The notes below the pieces were generated by a model. The model was not told the DNA's origin. It did not search any database and saw nothing but the letters and a program-made list of their open reading frames with translations. Below, one piece after another: positions 36,074 to 45,635 of a stretch of 64,000 nucleotides of DNA. The translations under genes were made by a program, and so were the position numbers. Position 1 is the stretch's first letter. The number at the start of each line of letters is the position of its first letter. This DNA is from JAGVSZ01 sp963747775 (GTDB lineage: Bacteria > Pseudomonadota > Gammaproteobacteria > Burkholderiales > SG8-39), in NCBI GenBank assembly GCA_963747775.1, contig CAVVGT010000011.1, positions 124,001 through 188,000 on the forward strand, given 5' to 3'.

Positions 36074-36780
36074 ATGAGCGCTCCCGCATCCGAGCTTCCG
36101 CGGGTCGCATCCTTCGCTCGGTGTTCGTCTACGAATGGCCGGTGCGACTCTGGCACTTGCTGAACGCGCTGGCATCGTCGTGCTCGCGGTGACCGGCTAC
36201 TACATCGGCAATCCGCTGCTGCCGAACATGCCCGGCGAGGCGGTCGACGCAGTTCATCGATGGGCTACATTCGCTTCGCGCACTTCGCCGCGGGTTACCT
36301 GGTCGCGATCCTGTTCCTGGGCCGGATCTACTGGGCGATCGTGGGCAACCACTACGCGCGGCACCTGATGCTTGCCGCCGCTTTTCGACGCCAAGGCGGC
36401 GTGGGCCGGAGCGTGGCGTCGCTCAAGTACTATCTGTTCGTCGTCGACAAGCAGGAGTCGCGCGTCGCGGGCGAACCCGCTCGAGGTCAGATCTCGACGT
36501 TCTTCATGTTCACCCTGCCGATGATCTTCCTGATCCTCACCGGCTTCGCGCTCTATGCCGAAGGCACCGGCCAGGGCTCGTGGCAGGCGCTGGCGTTCGG
36601 TTGGGTACGCTATCTCTTCGGCGACAGCCAGGCGCTGCACACCTGGCACCATGTCGCGATGTGGGCGCTGCTGTGTTACGTCATCATTCACCTCTACCTC
36701 GTGATTCCGCCAGGAGTCATGACGCGACCAGAGCTACGTCAGCACGATGATCAGCGGCTATCGGATCGTTCAAGGACTAG
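36074..36780 (+). pseudogene. hupC: Hydrogenase b-type cytochrome subunit HupC (frame-broken as sequenced)
   Basis: Starts MSAPASELPRV. Later frames give LNALAIVVLAVTGYYIGNPL, GYIRFAHFAAGYLVAILFLG, the long membrane block ISTFFMFTLPMIFLILTG, and HTWHHVAMWALLCYVIIHLY with the haem-ligand histidines. The expected end is ISGYR followed by TFKD and the TAG at 36778-36780, reached by dropping one base. The protein anchors HupSL to the membrane and passes electrons to quinone. Confidence 0.88.
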
Positions 36781-36821
36781 ACGCGGAACCGTGTCCGCTG
36801 TCCGGAGCGAAGTGCGAAGCC

Positions 36822-37382
36822 ATGCGCACGCAGGCGCAGGCGCAAGCCGACACGAGCCCCGCGTCCGACATTGCCGCGGCGGATCTCGGCGCGACGTCTC
36901 GGCGCTCGCCTCGCGCACGCCACCGCATCCGGGCCACTTCCTCGATACGCGCTTCCTCGAGCCGCTCGCCATCACCCAGCAAGCACCTCGCGAGCGCGCT
37001 CGGCGTCTCGCGCCGGCGAGTGAACGAGATCGATCCGCGGTCACCGCGGCATTACGCCCGACACCGCGGTCCGCCTCGCGTGCTACTTCCGACAACGACG
37101 CCGCGTTCTGGCTGCAGCTGCAGACTCGCCTGGGATCTGCACGCAGCGATCAAGACGTCTCGCGCCGCGACGGCGCACGCGCTAGCCCGGCTGCGGATCT
37201 CGCCCTTTCCCCGCCGCTCGGCCCGCGTCGATGCACGTCGAGGGCGACGGCGGCGACGCCAGGCTCGACAGGGAGCGTCCGTACGTTCCGCGACGGGCCG
37301 CTTCGCCACCTCCACGCCGTTCTTGATCCACGTCAACAGCTTCGCCGTGGTGCAGCCTAACCTTCGTTCAACGGCTTTGTAA
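36822..37382 (+). pseudogene. HigA-like XRE antitoxin/HTH protein inside the hydrogenase operon (frame-broken)
   Basis: Between hupC and hupD the three frames together spell a HigA-family protein. SRTPPHPGHFLDTRFLEPLA is the HigA opening; the helix-turn-helix follows as LASALGVSRRRVNEI, then RGHRGITPDTAVRLACYF, DNDAAFWLQLQTR and WDLHAAIKTSRAATAHALA. Single-base shifts are needed near 36895, 36985, 37030, 37085 and 37130. The end is uncertain; the frame of the last block stays open to 37382. No HigB toxin is adjacent. Whether it represses the operon or is a stray antitoxin is unknown. Confidence 0.7.
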
Positions 37383-37425
37383 CGCCGCACGTAACAAGCA
37401 CAGGCGTCGACCCGGAGGAGGAGGC

Positions 37426-38049
37426 GTGGAGTCGTTGGTGCTCGGCATCGGCAACGTGCTGTGGGCCGACGAAGGCTTCGGCGTGCGCGCGGTCGAGGCA
37501 TTGCACGACGCCTACGACATTCCCCGCGGGTGTCGCGGCTGCGTCGACGGCGGCACGCAGGGTCTCTATCTCCTCAATGCCGTCATGGCGACGCGCGGCG
37601 TCTGATCATCTTCGACGCGATCGACTACGGCCTTCCCGCCGGGACGCTCAAGGTCGTGCGGGACGCCGAGGTGCCGGCCTGGGGCGCGGCGAAGATGAGC
37701 ATGCACCAGACGGGCTTTCAGGAGCTGCTCGCGCTCGCGCAGCTGAAGCGGCCGCGTTCCCGAGCTCGATGCGCTCATCGGCGTGCAGCCCGAGGATCTC
37801 TCCGACTTCGGCGGGCAGCCTGCGCGCGTGCGTGCGGGCCCGCATCCCCGAGGCGGTCGCAATCGCCGCTGCGCAGCTCGCCGGTTGGGGCTTCGTCCCG
37901 CGCCCGCGCGCCGCGCTTGCGCCGCAGCGCCTCAACGCGGCCTCGTTCGCGATCGACTCGTACGAGACGGGCCGCCCGTCGCCGGACGCGGCATGTCGCG
38001 TCGGCGACGCGCGCTTCCTGGCAACCGCGCCCGTGGGGAAGCGGACTGA
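37426..38049 (+). pseudogene. hupD: Hydrogenase maturation protease HupD (frame-broken as sequenced)
   Basis: A GTG start gives VESLVLGIGNVLWADEGFGV, the nickel-sensing GIGNxLxxDEG motif of HyaD/HybD proteases. After a shift near 37530, the frames give LLNAVMATRR, FDAIDYGLPAGTLKVVRD, MSMHQTGFQELLALAQL and IGVQPEDLSDFG. It removes the HupL C-terminal tail once nickel is loaded. The stop TGA overlaps the hupF ATG. Confidence 0.88.
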
Positions 38050-38358
38050 TGTGCATCGGCATCCCGATGCGCGTGGTCAGCGAAGGTCATCCGGCTGGCG
38101 TGGTGCGAGGGCCGCGACGAGCGCAAGTCGAGCTCGACATGCTGCTCGTCGGCCCGCAGCCGCTCGGCACGTGGGTGCTCGCGTTCCAGGGCGTCGCGCG
38201 TCGCGTTATGAGCGAGGAGGAGGCCGCGCAGACGACCGCCGCGCTCGATGCGCTCGCGGCTGCACTGCGCGGCGAGACCGACCTCAGACGCTTCTTTCGC
38301 GGACCTCGCCGACCGCGAGCCTCAGCTGCCCGAACATCTGAGGAGCAAGGTGAATTGA
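38049..38358 (+). pseudogene. hupF: HypC-like chaperone HupF (frame-broken as sequenced)
   Basis: Starts MCIGIPMRVVSEGHPA, where the N-terminal Met-Cys is the functional residue of the HypC/HupF family. It continues in another frame with VELDMLLVGPQPLGTWVLAF and EEEAAQTTAALDALAAALRG; the C-terminus ADREPQLPEHLRSKVN is in a third. Shifts fall near 38100 and 38300. HupF stabilises HupL during maturation under oxygen. Confidence 0.85.
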
Positions 38359-38840
38359 CGACTGCCGCTGCTGCGCGCGTGCATCCGCTGCTCGAGCGCC
38401 TGACGTGCGACCTGCGTTACCCCGCGCCGACGCTGGAGGAGTTCGACGCTTCGCCGCGCGGCCGGGCGACACGTCCTGCTTTTCTTCACCGACGACCCGG
38501 AACGCTATCGCGAGACGCTCGATCTGGCCGTCATCCTGCCGGAGCTCGCCCGCGCGTTTCCCGGGCGCTTCGCAGGTCGGCGTCCTGCTCCCGGCGGTCG
38601 CGAACGCGATCGCGCCACGCTACGGCTTCCGTCGCTGGCCGGCCCTCGTGCTGCTGCGCGACGGGGAGTACGTCGGCGCGATCGACGGGGTCCGCGACTG
38701 GTACGAGTACCGCTTCCAGGTTGCGCGACTTCTCGAGATCGAGCCGTCCGCCCCGCCGCCGCCCCTCGTTCCGTCGCCGTCGTGCCGGCAGGACGGTACG
38801 CGGCACGACATCTGTCTCAGACCTCGGAAACGACCCATGA
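38355..38840 (+). pseudogene. hupG: Hydrogenase accessory protein HupG/HyaE (frame-broken as sequenced)
   Basis: The likely start is a TTG overlapping the hupF stop, giving LTTAAAARVHPLLERLTCDL. Other frames supply RPGDTSCFSSPT or, in the expected phase, HVLLFFTDDPERYRETLDLA, then VGVLLPAVANAIAPRYGF and FRRWPALVLLRDGEYVGAI. This is the thioredoxin-like HyaE family, which chaperones the Tat-exported small subunit. Shifts near 38463 and 38573. Confidence 0.82.
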
Positions 38841-39719
38841 AAGCCTTCACGATCCCCGTTCGCGCCATCGGACCCGGCTCGCAGCCGCGACGATGCCGAG
38901 CCGCTCGACAGTTCTGCGACATGCCGACGGCGATGCAGCACGTTCAAGATGCCGCGTGGTGCCCGAAGCGGCGGACCGGCACGGCGATGGCGCGCGCGCG
39001 CGACGTGCTCGCCGACCTCCTCGGGCGCGCTGGCATCCTGGAACGCGTCGACGGCGCGCATCCGCGCATCGAGGTCACGACCTGCCTCGCGGCGCCACTC
39101 GCCATCCTCAATGAGGTGCTCGGCGAGGGCGAGGTGTCGATCAAGCTCCAGGGCACAGCCCTGCGCGTTGCGCATGCAGGAGACCCTGTTCGCGGGCGTA
39201 TGGCGCGTGCAGCGAGCTCGACGGCGAGGGCGGCCTCGACCGCGACGAGATCGAGGTCTGCGCGATCCCCGCGACGGGCGATCGAGATCGCTGCCGTGCG
39301 ACGCGCCACGAGACTTGCCGCGCCGTCGAGATCCCGGACGGCGTGATGAACGCTCCTTCGCTTCTCGACCGAGATCCGCGCGTCAGTGCAGGCGTGACCG
39401 CCGGCGCGCCGGCGCACGTCGTCAACCTCACGCTGTTGCCGCTCTCGCCCGCGGATCATCGCGTCCTCGAGGAGGTGCTCCCGGTCGGCGCGGTCGCGAT
39501 GATGTCGCGCGGCTTCGGCAACTGCCGCATCACCTCGCACCACGCGCGCGCACGTCTGGCGCGTGCAGTACTTCAACAACATGCAGACGCTCATCCTCAA
39601 CACGATCGAGGTCGTGGACGTGCCCGAGGTCGCGATCGCCGCGGCCGACGATCTCGCCGACAGCGCGCGAGCGCCTGGCGGAGCTCGTGGAGTGGATGAC
39701 CGAGGACTGCGACGCCTGA
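38837..39719 (+). pseudogene. hupH: Hydrogenase expression/assembly protein HupH (frame-broken as sequenced)
   Basis: Starts MKAFTIPVRAIGPGSQP, the HupH/HyaF opening. Conserved blocks are LAILNEVLGEGEVSIKLQG, MQETLFAGVWRVQ, NLTLLPLSPADHRVLEEVL, MMSRGFGNCRIT and VQYFNNMQTLILNTIEVVD. Frames change several times (for example near 38890, 38945, 39177, 39215, 39366, 39546 and 39668). The ATG overlaps the hupG stop. HupH helps mature the small subunit. Confidence 0.87.
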
Positions 39720-39725
39720 GGCGCA

Positions 39726-39950
39726 ATGACACGCATGTTCGAAGGCTCATATCTCGGCGACGCCGGCGAAGATCAGACCGCGAGACGAAGCTCGAGTGCA
39801 AGATCTGCTGGCACGTCTACGACCCGGCGGCAGGCGACGAGGTGTGGCAGATCCCGCCGGGCACGTCGTTCGACGGAGCTGCCCGTCCACTGGACCTGCC
39901 CGAACTGCGCCGGGACAAAGGAGCAGTTCATGGTGGTGAGCGATGACTGA
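39726..39950 (+). pseudogene. hupI: Rubredoxin-like hydrogenase protein HupI (frame-broken as sequenced)
   Basis: Starts MTRMFEGSYLGDAG. The two rubredoxin iron knuckles lie in different frames: CKICWHVYDPAAGDEVWQIP and then WTCPNCAGTKEQFMVVSDD, the second being back in the start frame. Shifts near 39780 and 39873. HupI rubredoxins protect hydrogenase assembly in the presence of oxygen. Confidence 0.88.
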
Positions 39951-40558
39951 AGCCCCGCCTGTCGCGGGCTACGCCACCGATCCGGGGCCGCAGGTGGCGG
40001 CGGCGTTTCGCGTCGTGCACGCGACGCACATGCACGACGTGCCGATCCTCAATCCGGCGCTCTCGCGTCGAGGCCGTCGACTTCGCGCCCTGGGACGCGC
40101 ATTGGCTCGGCGTGCCTCGTCACGCCGTGGTTCATGAACCTCATGCTCCTGCCGCGCGAGACCGAGCATGGGTGCCCCTCCGCCCGGGCGAAAAGCACAC
40201 GTACCTCTTCCCCGCCGGCGCCTTCGAGTTCATCGGCGGCCGCGAGGCGGCGATCGGCGAGTACCAGACGTGCTCGCTTTTCTCGCCGATGTTCGAGTTC
40301 GCCGACCACGCGACAGCGCGGCAGACCGCGGAAGCGTGCCTGCTTGCGCTCTTCGATCCCGGCAACGTCGAGCACGCCGATGTGCCGCTGCTCGCGAAAT
40401 CCGAGACCCTGACCGAGGCCGCCAGGGAAGTCGCCGCGCGCGAGGCGGCCGAGCCGCCCCCCGGACCGCTCGCGGAGCTCGAGGCGAGGATGGAGACGCC
40501 GCTGTCGAAGCGCGAGTTCCTGCGCGGAAAGTTCCTCGACCATGACGCTGGAGGGTGA
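39943..40558 (+). pseudogene. hupJ: HybE-family assembly chaperone HupJ (frame-broken as sequenced)
   Basis: Starts MTEAPPVAGYATDPGPQVAA, overlapping the hupI end. HATHMHDVPILNPAL is followed after shifts near 40065, 40120 and 40168 by PWFMNLMLLPRETEH and GEKHTYLFPAGAFEFIGG, then an unbroken C-terminal half with SLFSPMFEFADHATARQTA. This is the HybE/HupJ chaperone family for Tat-linked small-subunit proofreading. Confidence 0.87.
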
Positions 40559-41621
40559 ACTCGTCGTGCGCACGGCGTGGAACGGATCCCGGGTGACCGG
40601 CGTCGAGGTCGCCTCGACGCGGCCGCACGTCGCGGACCGACTCCTCGCCGGGCGTGCGGTGACCGAAGCGGTGGCGATGGTGCCGCGGCTCTTCTCGATC
40701 TGCGGTCGATCGCAAGGCGTCGCTGCTGCGCTCGCATGCGACGCCGCAGCGGGGCGGGCACCCGAGCCGCCGGCGCTGCGTGACCGCGAGACCGAGGTGC
40801 GTAGCGAGGCCGTGCAGGAGGTCCTGCGGCGCGTGCTGTTCGACTGGCCCCGCCTTGCGGACGCCGCGCCCGATGCAGCGGCGCTCGCCGACGTGCGCAG
40901 CGCGCTGAGCGCCGCCCCCGACGCGATGCGCGCGATTGTCTGGGAACGGATCGTCGGAAAAAGCAATTCCTGGGACGTCCTGGACGATGCAGGCGCCGGC
41001 GACCGCTGGCTCGCGGCGGCGGCGACGCCCGTCGCGGCGCTGATCACGCGCCTTGCCGGCGCGCGGCCCGCTTTCGCGGCGAGCGAGGTCGCGCTGCTGC
41101 CGCCCGACGGCGAAGCGGTCGCGCGCGCGGTCGGCGTCGCGCTCGCCGCCGATCCCGGATTCGAGCGCGCGCCCTCGTGGCAGGGAGCGCCCGCGGAAAC
41201 CGGGGCGCTCGCACGCATCCATGCGCAGCCGTGGGTTGCAGCGGTCGTGGCGCGCAGCGGGCGCTCGGCGCTTGCGCGTCTGGTGGCGCGCGTCGTGGAG
41301 CTCGTGGCGCAGGTGCGGCCCGATGTGCCACCACCCGCGCGCGTCGCGGGCGCCGTGCCGATGGCACCCGGCGCGGGGCTCGGCTGGGTCGAGACCGCGC
41401 GCGGGCTGCTCGTGCATGCGGTCGAGATCGGAGCGGGGGTGGTGCGGCGTTATCGGATCGTCGCGCCGACCGAGTGGAACTTCCACCCGCGCGGCGCGCT
41501 CGCGGCAGGGCTCGCGGATATCGCGGCAACCGGCGAAGACGAGCTGCGACGGCTCGTGCGCCTCGCGGTCGAGTCGCTCGATCCGTGCGTCGCGTATCGC
41601 GTCGAAGTGTCGCCGGCGTGA
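40542..41621 (+). CDS. hupK: Hydrogenase accessory protein HupK
   Basis: 359 residues in one uninterrupted frame, the first intact gene of the hydrogenase operon. HupK is a degenerate large-subunit relative. VPRLFSICGRSQGVAAALAC corresponds to the first cysteine region, and the C-terminal SLDPCVAYRVEV resembles the DPCxxC motif with the second cysteine lost. NFHPRGALAAGL is a family block. It is thought to act as a scaffold when the Fe(CN)2CO centre is passed to HupL. Confidence 0.9.
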   Translation: MTLEGELVVRTAWNGSRVTGVEVASTRPHVADRLLAGRAVTEAVAMVPRLFSICGRSQGVAAALACDAAAGRAPEPPALRDRETEVRSEAVQEVLRRVLFDWPRLADAAPDAAALADVRSALSAAPDAMRAIVWERIVGKSNSWDVLDDAGAGDRWLAAAATPVAALITRLAGARPAFAASEVALLPPDGEAVARAVGVALAADPGFERAPSWQGAPAETGALARIHAQPWVAAVVARSGRSALARLVARVVELVAQVRPDVPPPARVAGAVPMAPGAGLGWVETARGLLVHAVEIGAGVVRRYRIVAPTEWNFHPRGALAAGLADIAATGEDELRRLVRLAVESLDPCVAYRVEVSPA

Positions 41622-41628
41622 GATGGCC

Positions 41629-41970
41629 ATGCACGAGATGGCGATGGCCGAGAGCGTGATCCAGATCGTCGAGGAGACGGCGCGGAAGAACTCGGCGGCC
41701 TGCGTTCGCGCGGTATGGCTGGAGATCGGCCGGCTTTCGCACGTCGAACCGGAGGCGCTGCGGTTCGCGTTCGACGTGGTGAAGCGCAACGGCCTCGCGC
41801 ACGGCGCGCGGCTCGAGATCGTCGCGACCGAAGGGACCGCGTGGTGCATGAAGTGCAGCCAGACCGTGGCGCTCGCGCGCTTCGGCGACGCCTGCCCGGC
41901 CTGCGGGAGCTATCAGCTCCAGGTCACCGCCGGAGACGAGATGCGGGTGAAGGAAATCGAGATCGAGTGA
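41629..41970 (+). CDS. hypA: Hydrogenase nickel insertion protein HypA
   Basis: 113 residues from the second of two close ATG codons; this gives the conserved MHEMAMAESVI N-terminus, whose His2 binds nickel. The zinc site is formed by CMKC and CPAC near residues 73-93. Works with HypB to load nickel into HupL. Intact frame. Confidence 0.94.
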   Translation: MHEMAMAESVIQIVEETARKNSAACVRAVWLEIGRLSHVEPEALRFAFDVVKRNGLAHGARLEIVATEGTAWCMKCSQTVALARFGDACPACGSYQLQVTAGDEMRVKEIEIE

Positions 41971-41982
41971 GGGGAACCGGAC

Positions 41983-43085
41983 ATGTGCACGACCTGCGGT
42001 TGCGGCCAGGGCGAGACGCGGATCGAGGGCGCCCGAGGTCACGAACACGTCCACGAGCACGTCCACGCGGACGGGACGGTGCACAGCCATTCGCACGACC
42101 ATGCGGATCCGCACGGACACGGGCACGATCACGGCCATCACGAGCACGAGCACGAGCACGCCCACGCGCATCGTCACGCCGACGGCACGATGCACAGCCA
42201 CGCCCACGACCACGCCGATGACCACGATGGCGACGATCACAACCGCGGACACGGCCGAGGACACCACGACCACGCCGACCACGACCTGCACTACGGGCAC
42301 GGCCCGGCCGGCGCGCACGCGCCGGGGATGTCGCAGGCGCGCATGGTGCAGATCGAGCAGGACATCCTCGGCAAGAACGACGCGCTCGCGGCGGCCAACC
42401 GGAAGCGCTTTGCCGAGCGCGGCATCTTCGCGGTAAACCTCGTTTCGAGCCCGGGCTCGGGCAAGACGACGCTGCTTGTCCGGACCATCGAGGCCCTGCA
42501 AGGCCGGCACGACGATCGTGCGTGATCGAGGGCGACCAGGAGACGAGCTCCGACGCGGATCGCATCCGCGCGACCGGGGCGAACGGCGCTGCAAGTCAAC
42601 ACCGGCAAGGGCTGTCATCTCGACGCCGACATGGTGGGCAAGGCGGTCGAGCGCCTCGCGCCCGCCCGTGGGCAGCGTCCTGATGATCGAGAACGTCGGC
42701 AACCTCGTGTGTCCCGCCGGGTTCGATCTCGGCGAGGCGCACAAGGTCGTCGTGCTGTCGGTGACCGAGGGCGAGGACAAGCCGCTCAAGTATCCGGACA
42801 TGTTCCGGCGCTCGAGCGCTGATGCTGCTCAACAAGATCGATCTGCTGCCGTACGTCGAGTTCGACGTCGCGAAGTGCGTCGAGTACGCGCGGCGGGTCA
42901 ACCCGGGAATCCGCGTGATCGAGGTGTCAGCGACCAAGGGCCAGGGCCTGAGCGAGTGGTTCGCGTGGATCGAGCGTGGGGCGCAGGCCGCCGCGGCGGC
43001 ACGCGTCGAGTCGGTCGATGCGTTGAAAGCGCGCCTCGCCGAGCTCGAAGCGCAGGTCGCGGCGCTGAAGAGCATGCTGCCGTGA
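41983..43085 (+). pseudogene. hypB: Hydrogenase nickel GTPase HypB (second half frame-broken as sequenced)
   Basis: Starts MCTTCGCGQGE, the high-affinity CxxCGC metal site. Residues about 20-105 form a very long His/Asp-rich tract (HEHVHEHVHADG, HHEHEHEHAHAHRH and further clusters) for nickel storage. The GTPase domain follows, with P-loop SSPGSGKTTLL. From about 42515 on, single-base shifts near 42522, 42589, 42668, 42818 are needed to read EGDQETSSDADRI, NVGNLVCPAGFDLGEAHKV and LLNKIDLLPYVEFD. The gene ends at the TGA at 43085, overlapping hypF. Confidence 0.92.
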
Positions 43086-45412
43086 CACTCGGTGCGCCCG
43101 TCGCCGAGCCCGGCCTTGCCCGCCGCGCGATCCGCGTGCGCGGCGCGGTGCAAGGCGTTGGTTTTCGCCCCTTCGTGTGGCGCCTCGCGAACGAGTTGCG
43201 GCTCGACGGCTTCGTGCGCAATGACGCACACGGTGTCGCGATCGAGGTGCAGGGCGACGCGGGCGCGCTCGACCGCTTCCTCGACCGGCTGAGCGGCGAA
43301 GCACCTGCGGCTCGCGCGCATCGACGCGATCGAGGCCTCCGCTGCGCAGGCGCGGCCCGCCAGCGGTTTTGCGATCGAGCCGAGCGTCGCCGGCCCCGCC
43401 CGCACCGGGATCGCCGCGGACTCGGGCATCTGCGACGACTGCCTGGCCGAGCTCTTCGATCCGCACGACCGGCGCTACCGCTACGCGTTCGTCAACTGCA
43501 CGCAGTGCGGCCCGCGCTACACGATCACCCGTCGGCTGCCCTACGACCGGCCGCACACCAGCATGCACGCGTTCACGCTCTGCGCACCGTGCGCAGCCGA
43601 GTACCGCGATCCGGCGAGCCGACGGTTTCACGCGCAGCCGAACGCCTGCCCCGACTGCGGGCCGCGGCTCGCGGTTGCACGATCGCGATGGCGCGCATCT
43701 CGACGCGGGCGATCCGATCGTCGCCGCCGTCAAACGACTTGCCCGCGGCGAGATCCTCGCGATCAAGGGCCTCGGCGGCTACCACCTTGCGTGCGACGCG
43801 CGCGACGCGGCAGCCGTCGCATGCCTGCGCGAGCGCAAGCACCGCGAGGAGAAGCCGTTCGCGATCATGGTGGCGAGCGCAGCCTCGCTGGGAGCCCTCG
43901 CCGCATCCGACGACGCGGCAGCGCGCGCTGCTCGAGTCGCGCGAGCGGCCGATCGTGCTCCTGCGCAAGACACCCGAGGCCGACCGGCTCCTGCCCGGCG
44001 TCGCACCCGGGCTCGCCGTGGCTGGGCGCGATGCTGCCGTACACGCCGCTGCAGTACCTGCTCTTCCACGAAGCGGCGGGGCGCCCGGTCGGCACCGCGT
44101 GGCTCGCTGCGCCGCAGCCGCTCGCGCTCGTGATGACGAGCGCCAATCCAGGCGGCGAGCCGCTCGTGACCGACGAGGCGGAGGCGTTCCGCCGCCTGGC
44201 CAGGATCGCCGACGCGTTTCTCGTGCACGATCGCGCCATCGTCGTGCGCTGCGACGACAGCGTCGTGCGGAGCGAGCGCGGCGCGCCGGCGTTCGTGCGC
44301 CGCGCGCGCGGCTTCACGCCGGTCGCGATCAAGCTGCCCGGAGATGGTCCGTCGATCCTCGCGACCGGCGCGTTCCTGAAGAACGCGGTGTGCGTCACGC
44401 GCGGCGACGAGGCGTTCCTGTCGCAGCACGTCGGCGACCTCGACAACGCACCGACGTGCCGCGCGCTCGAGGAGGCGGCGGCGCACCTGATGAAGGTGCT
44501 GGACGTCACGCCGGAGGCGGTCGCGCACGATCTGCACCCCGATTTCCACAGCACCACGCTTCGCGACCACGTTCGCCGCGTGCACGCGGCGTTCCGGCGC
44601 ACGGCGTGCAGCATCACCACGCCCATATCGCCGCGGTCGCCGCCGAGCACGGCGTCGAGGCGCCGGTCCTGGGCTTGGCGCTCGACGGCGTCGGCCTTGG
44701 CAGCGACGGTGCCGCATGGGGCGGTGAGCTGCTGTCGGTCGACGGCGCGGCGATGGCGCGCACCGGCCATCTGCGCACGCTGCGGCTGCCGGGCGGCGAT
44801 CGCGCCGCCCGCGAACCGTGGCGCATGGCCGCGTCCGCGCTGCACGCGCTCGGTCGCGGGGACGAGATCGTGCGGCGCTTCGGTGCCTCCGGCGCGGCGA
44901 CGATCGCGCAGATGCTCGAGCGTGGCGTCAACTGTCCGCCGAGCTCGAGCGCGGGGCGCTGGTTCGACGCCGCGGCAGGCCTGCTCGGCGTGCGCGCCGT
45001 CAGTGCCTACGAAGGTCAGGCAGCGATGCTGCTTGAAGGCCTCGCCGATCGCCATGGACTGGTCACGCCGCTCGCCTCGGGTTGGGCGATCAGCGACGAC
45101 GGCGTCCTCGACCTGCTGCCGTTGCTCGGTGCCCTGGCCGACATCGACGACGCGGCCCAGGGCGCGGCGCTCTTTCACGCGACCGTGGTCACGGCGCTCG
45201 CCGAGTGGGTGGGCGCGGCGGCACGCCGCACCGGCCTCCGCACTGTCGCCCTCGGCGGCGGATGCTTCATGAATCGGATCCTCGCGACACGCCTGCGCGC
45301 ACGGCTCGAGCGACGGGGCCTGACGGTGCTCGAGGCGCGCCAGGCGCCGCCGAACGACGGCGGGCTCGCGCTCGGACAGGCGGCCGTAGCGCGCGCGCTC
45401 GGGGGGGTTTGA
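43082..45412 (+). pseudogene. hypF: Carbamoyltransferase HypF (frame-broken as sequenced)
   Basis: A GTG start overlapping the hypB stop gives an acylphosphatase domain (RAIRVRGAVQGVGFRPFVWR). The zinc fingers follow (ICDDCLAELFDPHD, NCTQCGPRYTI, CAPCAAEYRDP, NACPDCGPRL), then the YrdC-like domain (EILAIKGLGGYHLACDARD) and the Kae1-like domain with the HHHAH block. The final 270 residues are in a single frame. Shifts near 43300, 43675, 43918, 44020 and 44605. HypF makes the CN ligands of the active-site iron from carbamoyl phosphate. Confidence 0.92.
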
Positions 45413-45413
45413 G

Positions 45414-45635
45414 ATGTGCCTCGCCGTACCCGTGCTGGTGGTGAAGCGCCTCGACGGCGACGACGCGATCATCGACGCGGGCGGCGTGCGCAAGCAGGTC
45501 TCTCTCGCCCTCGTGCCGGAGGCACGCGAGGGCGACTACGTGATCGTGCACGTCGGTTACGCGATCAGCCGGCTCGACTCGGACGAGGCGCTGAAGACGC
45601 TGGCGCTCTTCGCGGGGATGGAGGCGGCCGCATGA
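45414..45635 (+). CDS. hypC: Hydrogenase maturation chaperone HypC
   Basis: 73 residues starting MCLAVPVLVVKRL; the Cys2 carries the iron centre with HypD. Intact and directly after hypF (1-bp gap), overlapping hypD by 4 bp. Distinct from the hupF paralogue at 38.05 kb. Confidence 0.95.
   Translation: MCLAVPVLVVKRLDGDDAIIDAGGVRKQVSLALVPEAREGDYVIVHVGYAISRLDSDEALKTLALFAGMEAAA

Noticed and set aside
42034..42300. Tandem-repeat or CRISPR-like look of the CAC/GAC-rich stretch
   Set aside because: It is in frame with hypB and encodes the His-rich tract expected of that protein; repeats are irregular and there are no spacers.
33250..44610. Programmed ribosomal frameshifting as an explanation for the broken hydrogenase genes
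   Set aside because: The sites have no common slippery sequence or downstream structure, occur up to nine times per gene and almost all have the same sign. No known bacterial system works this way.
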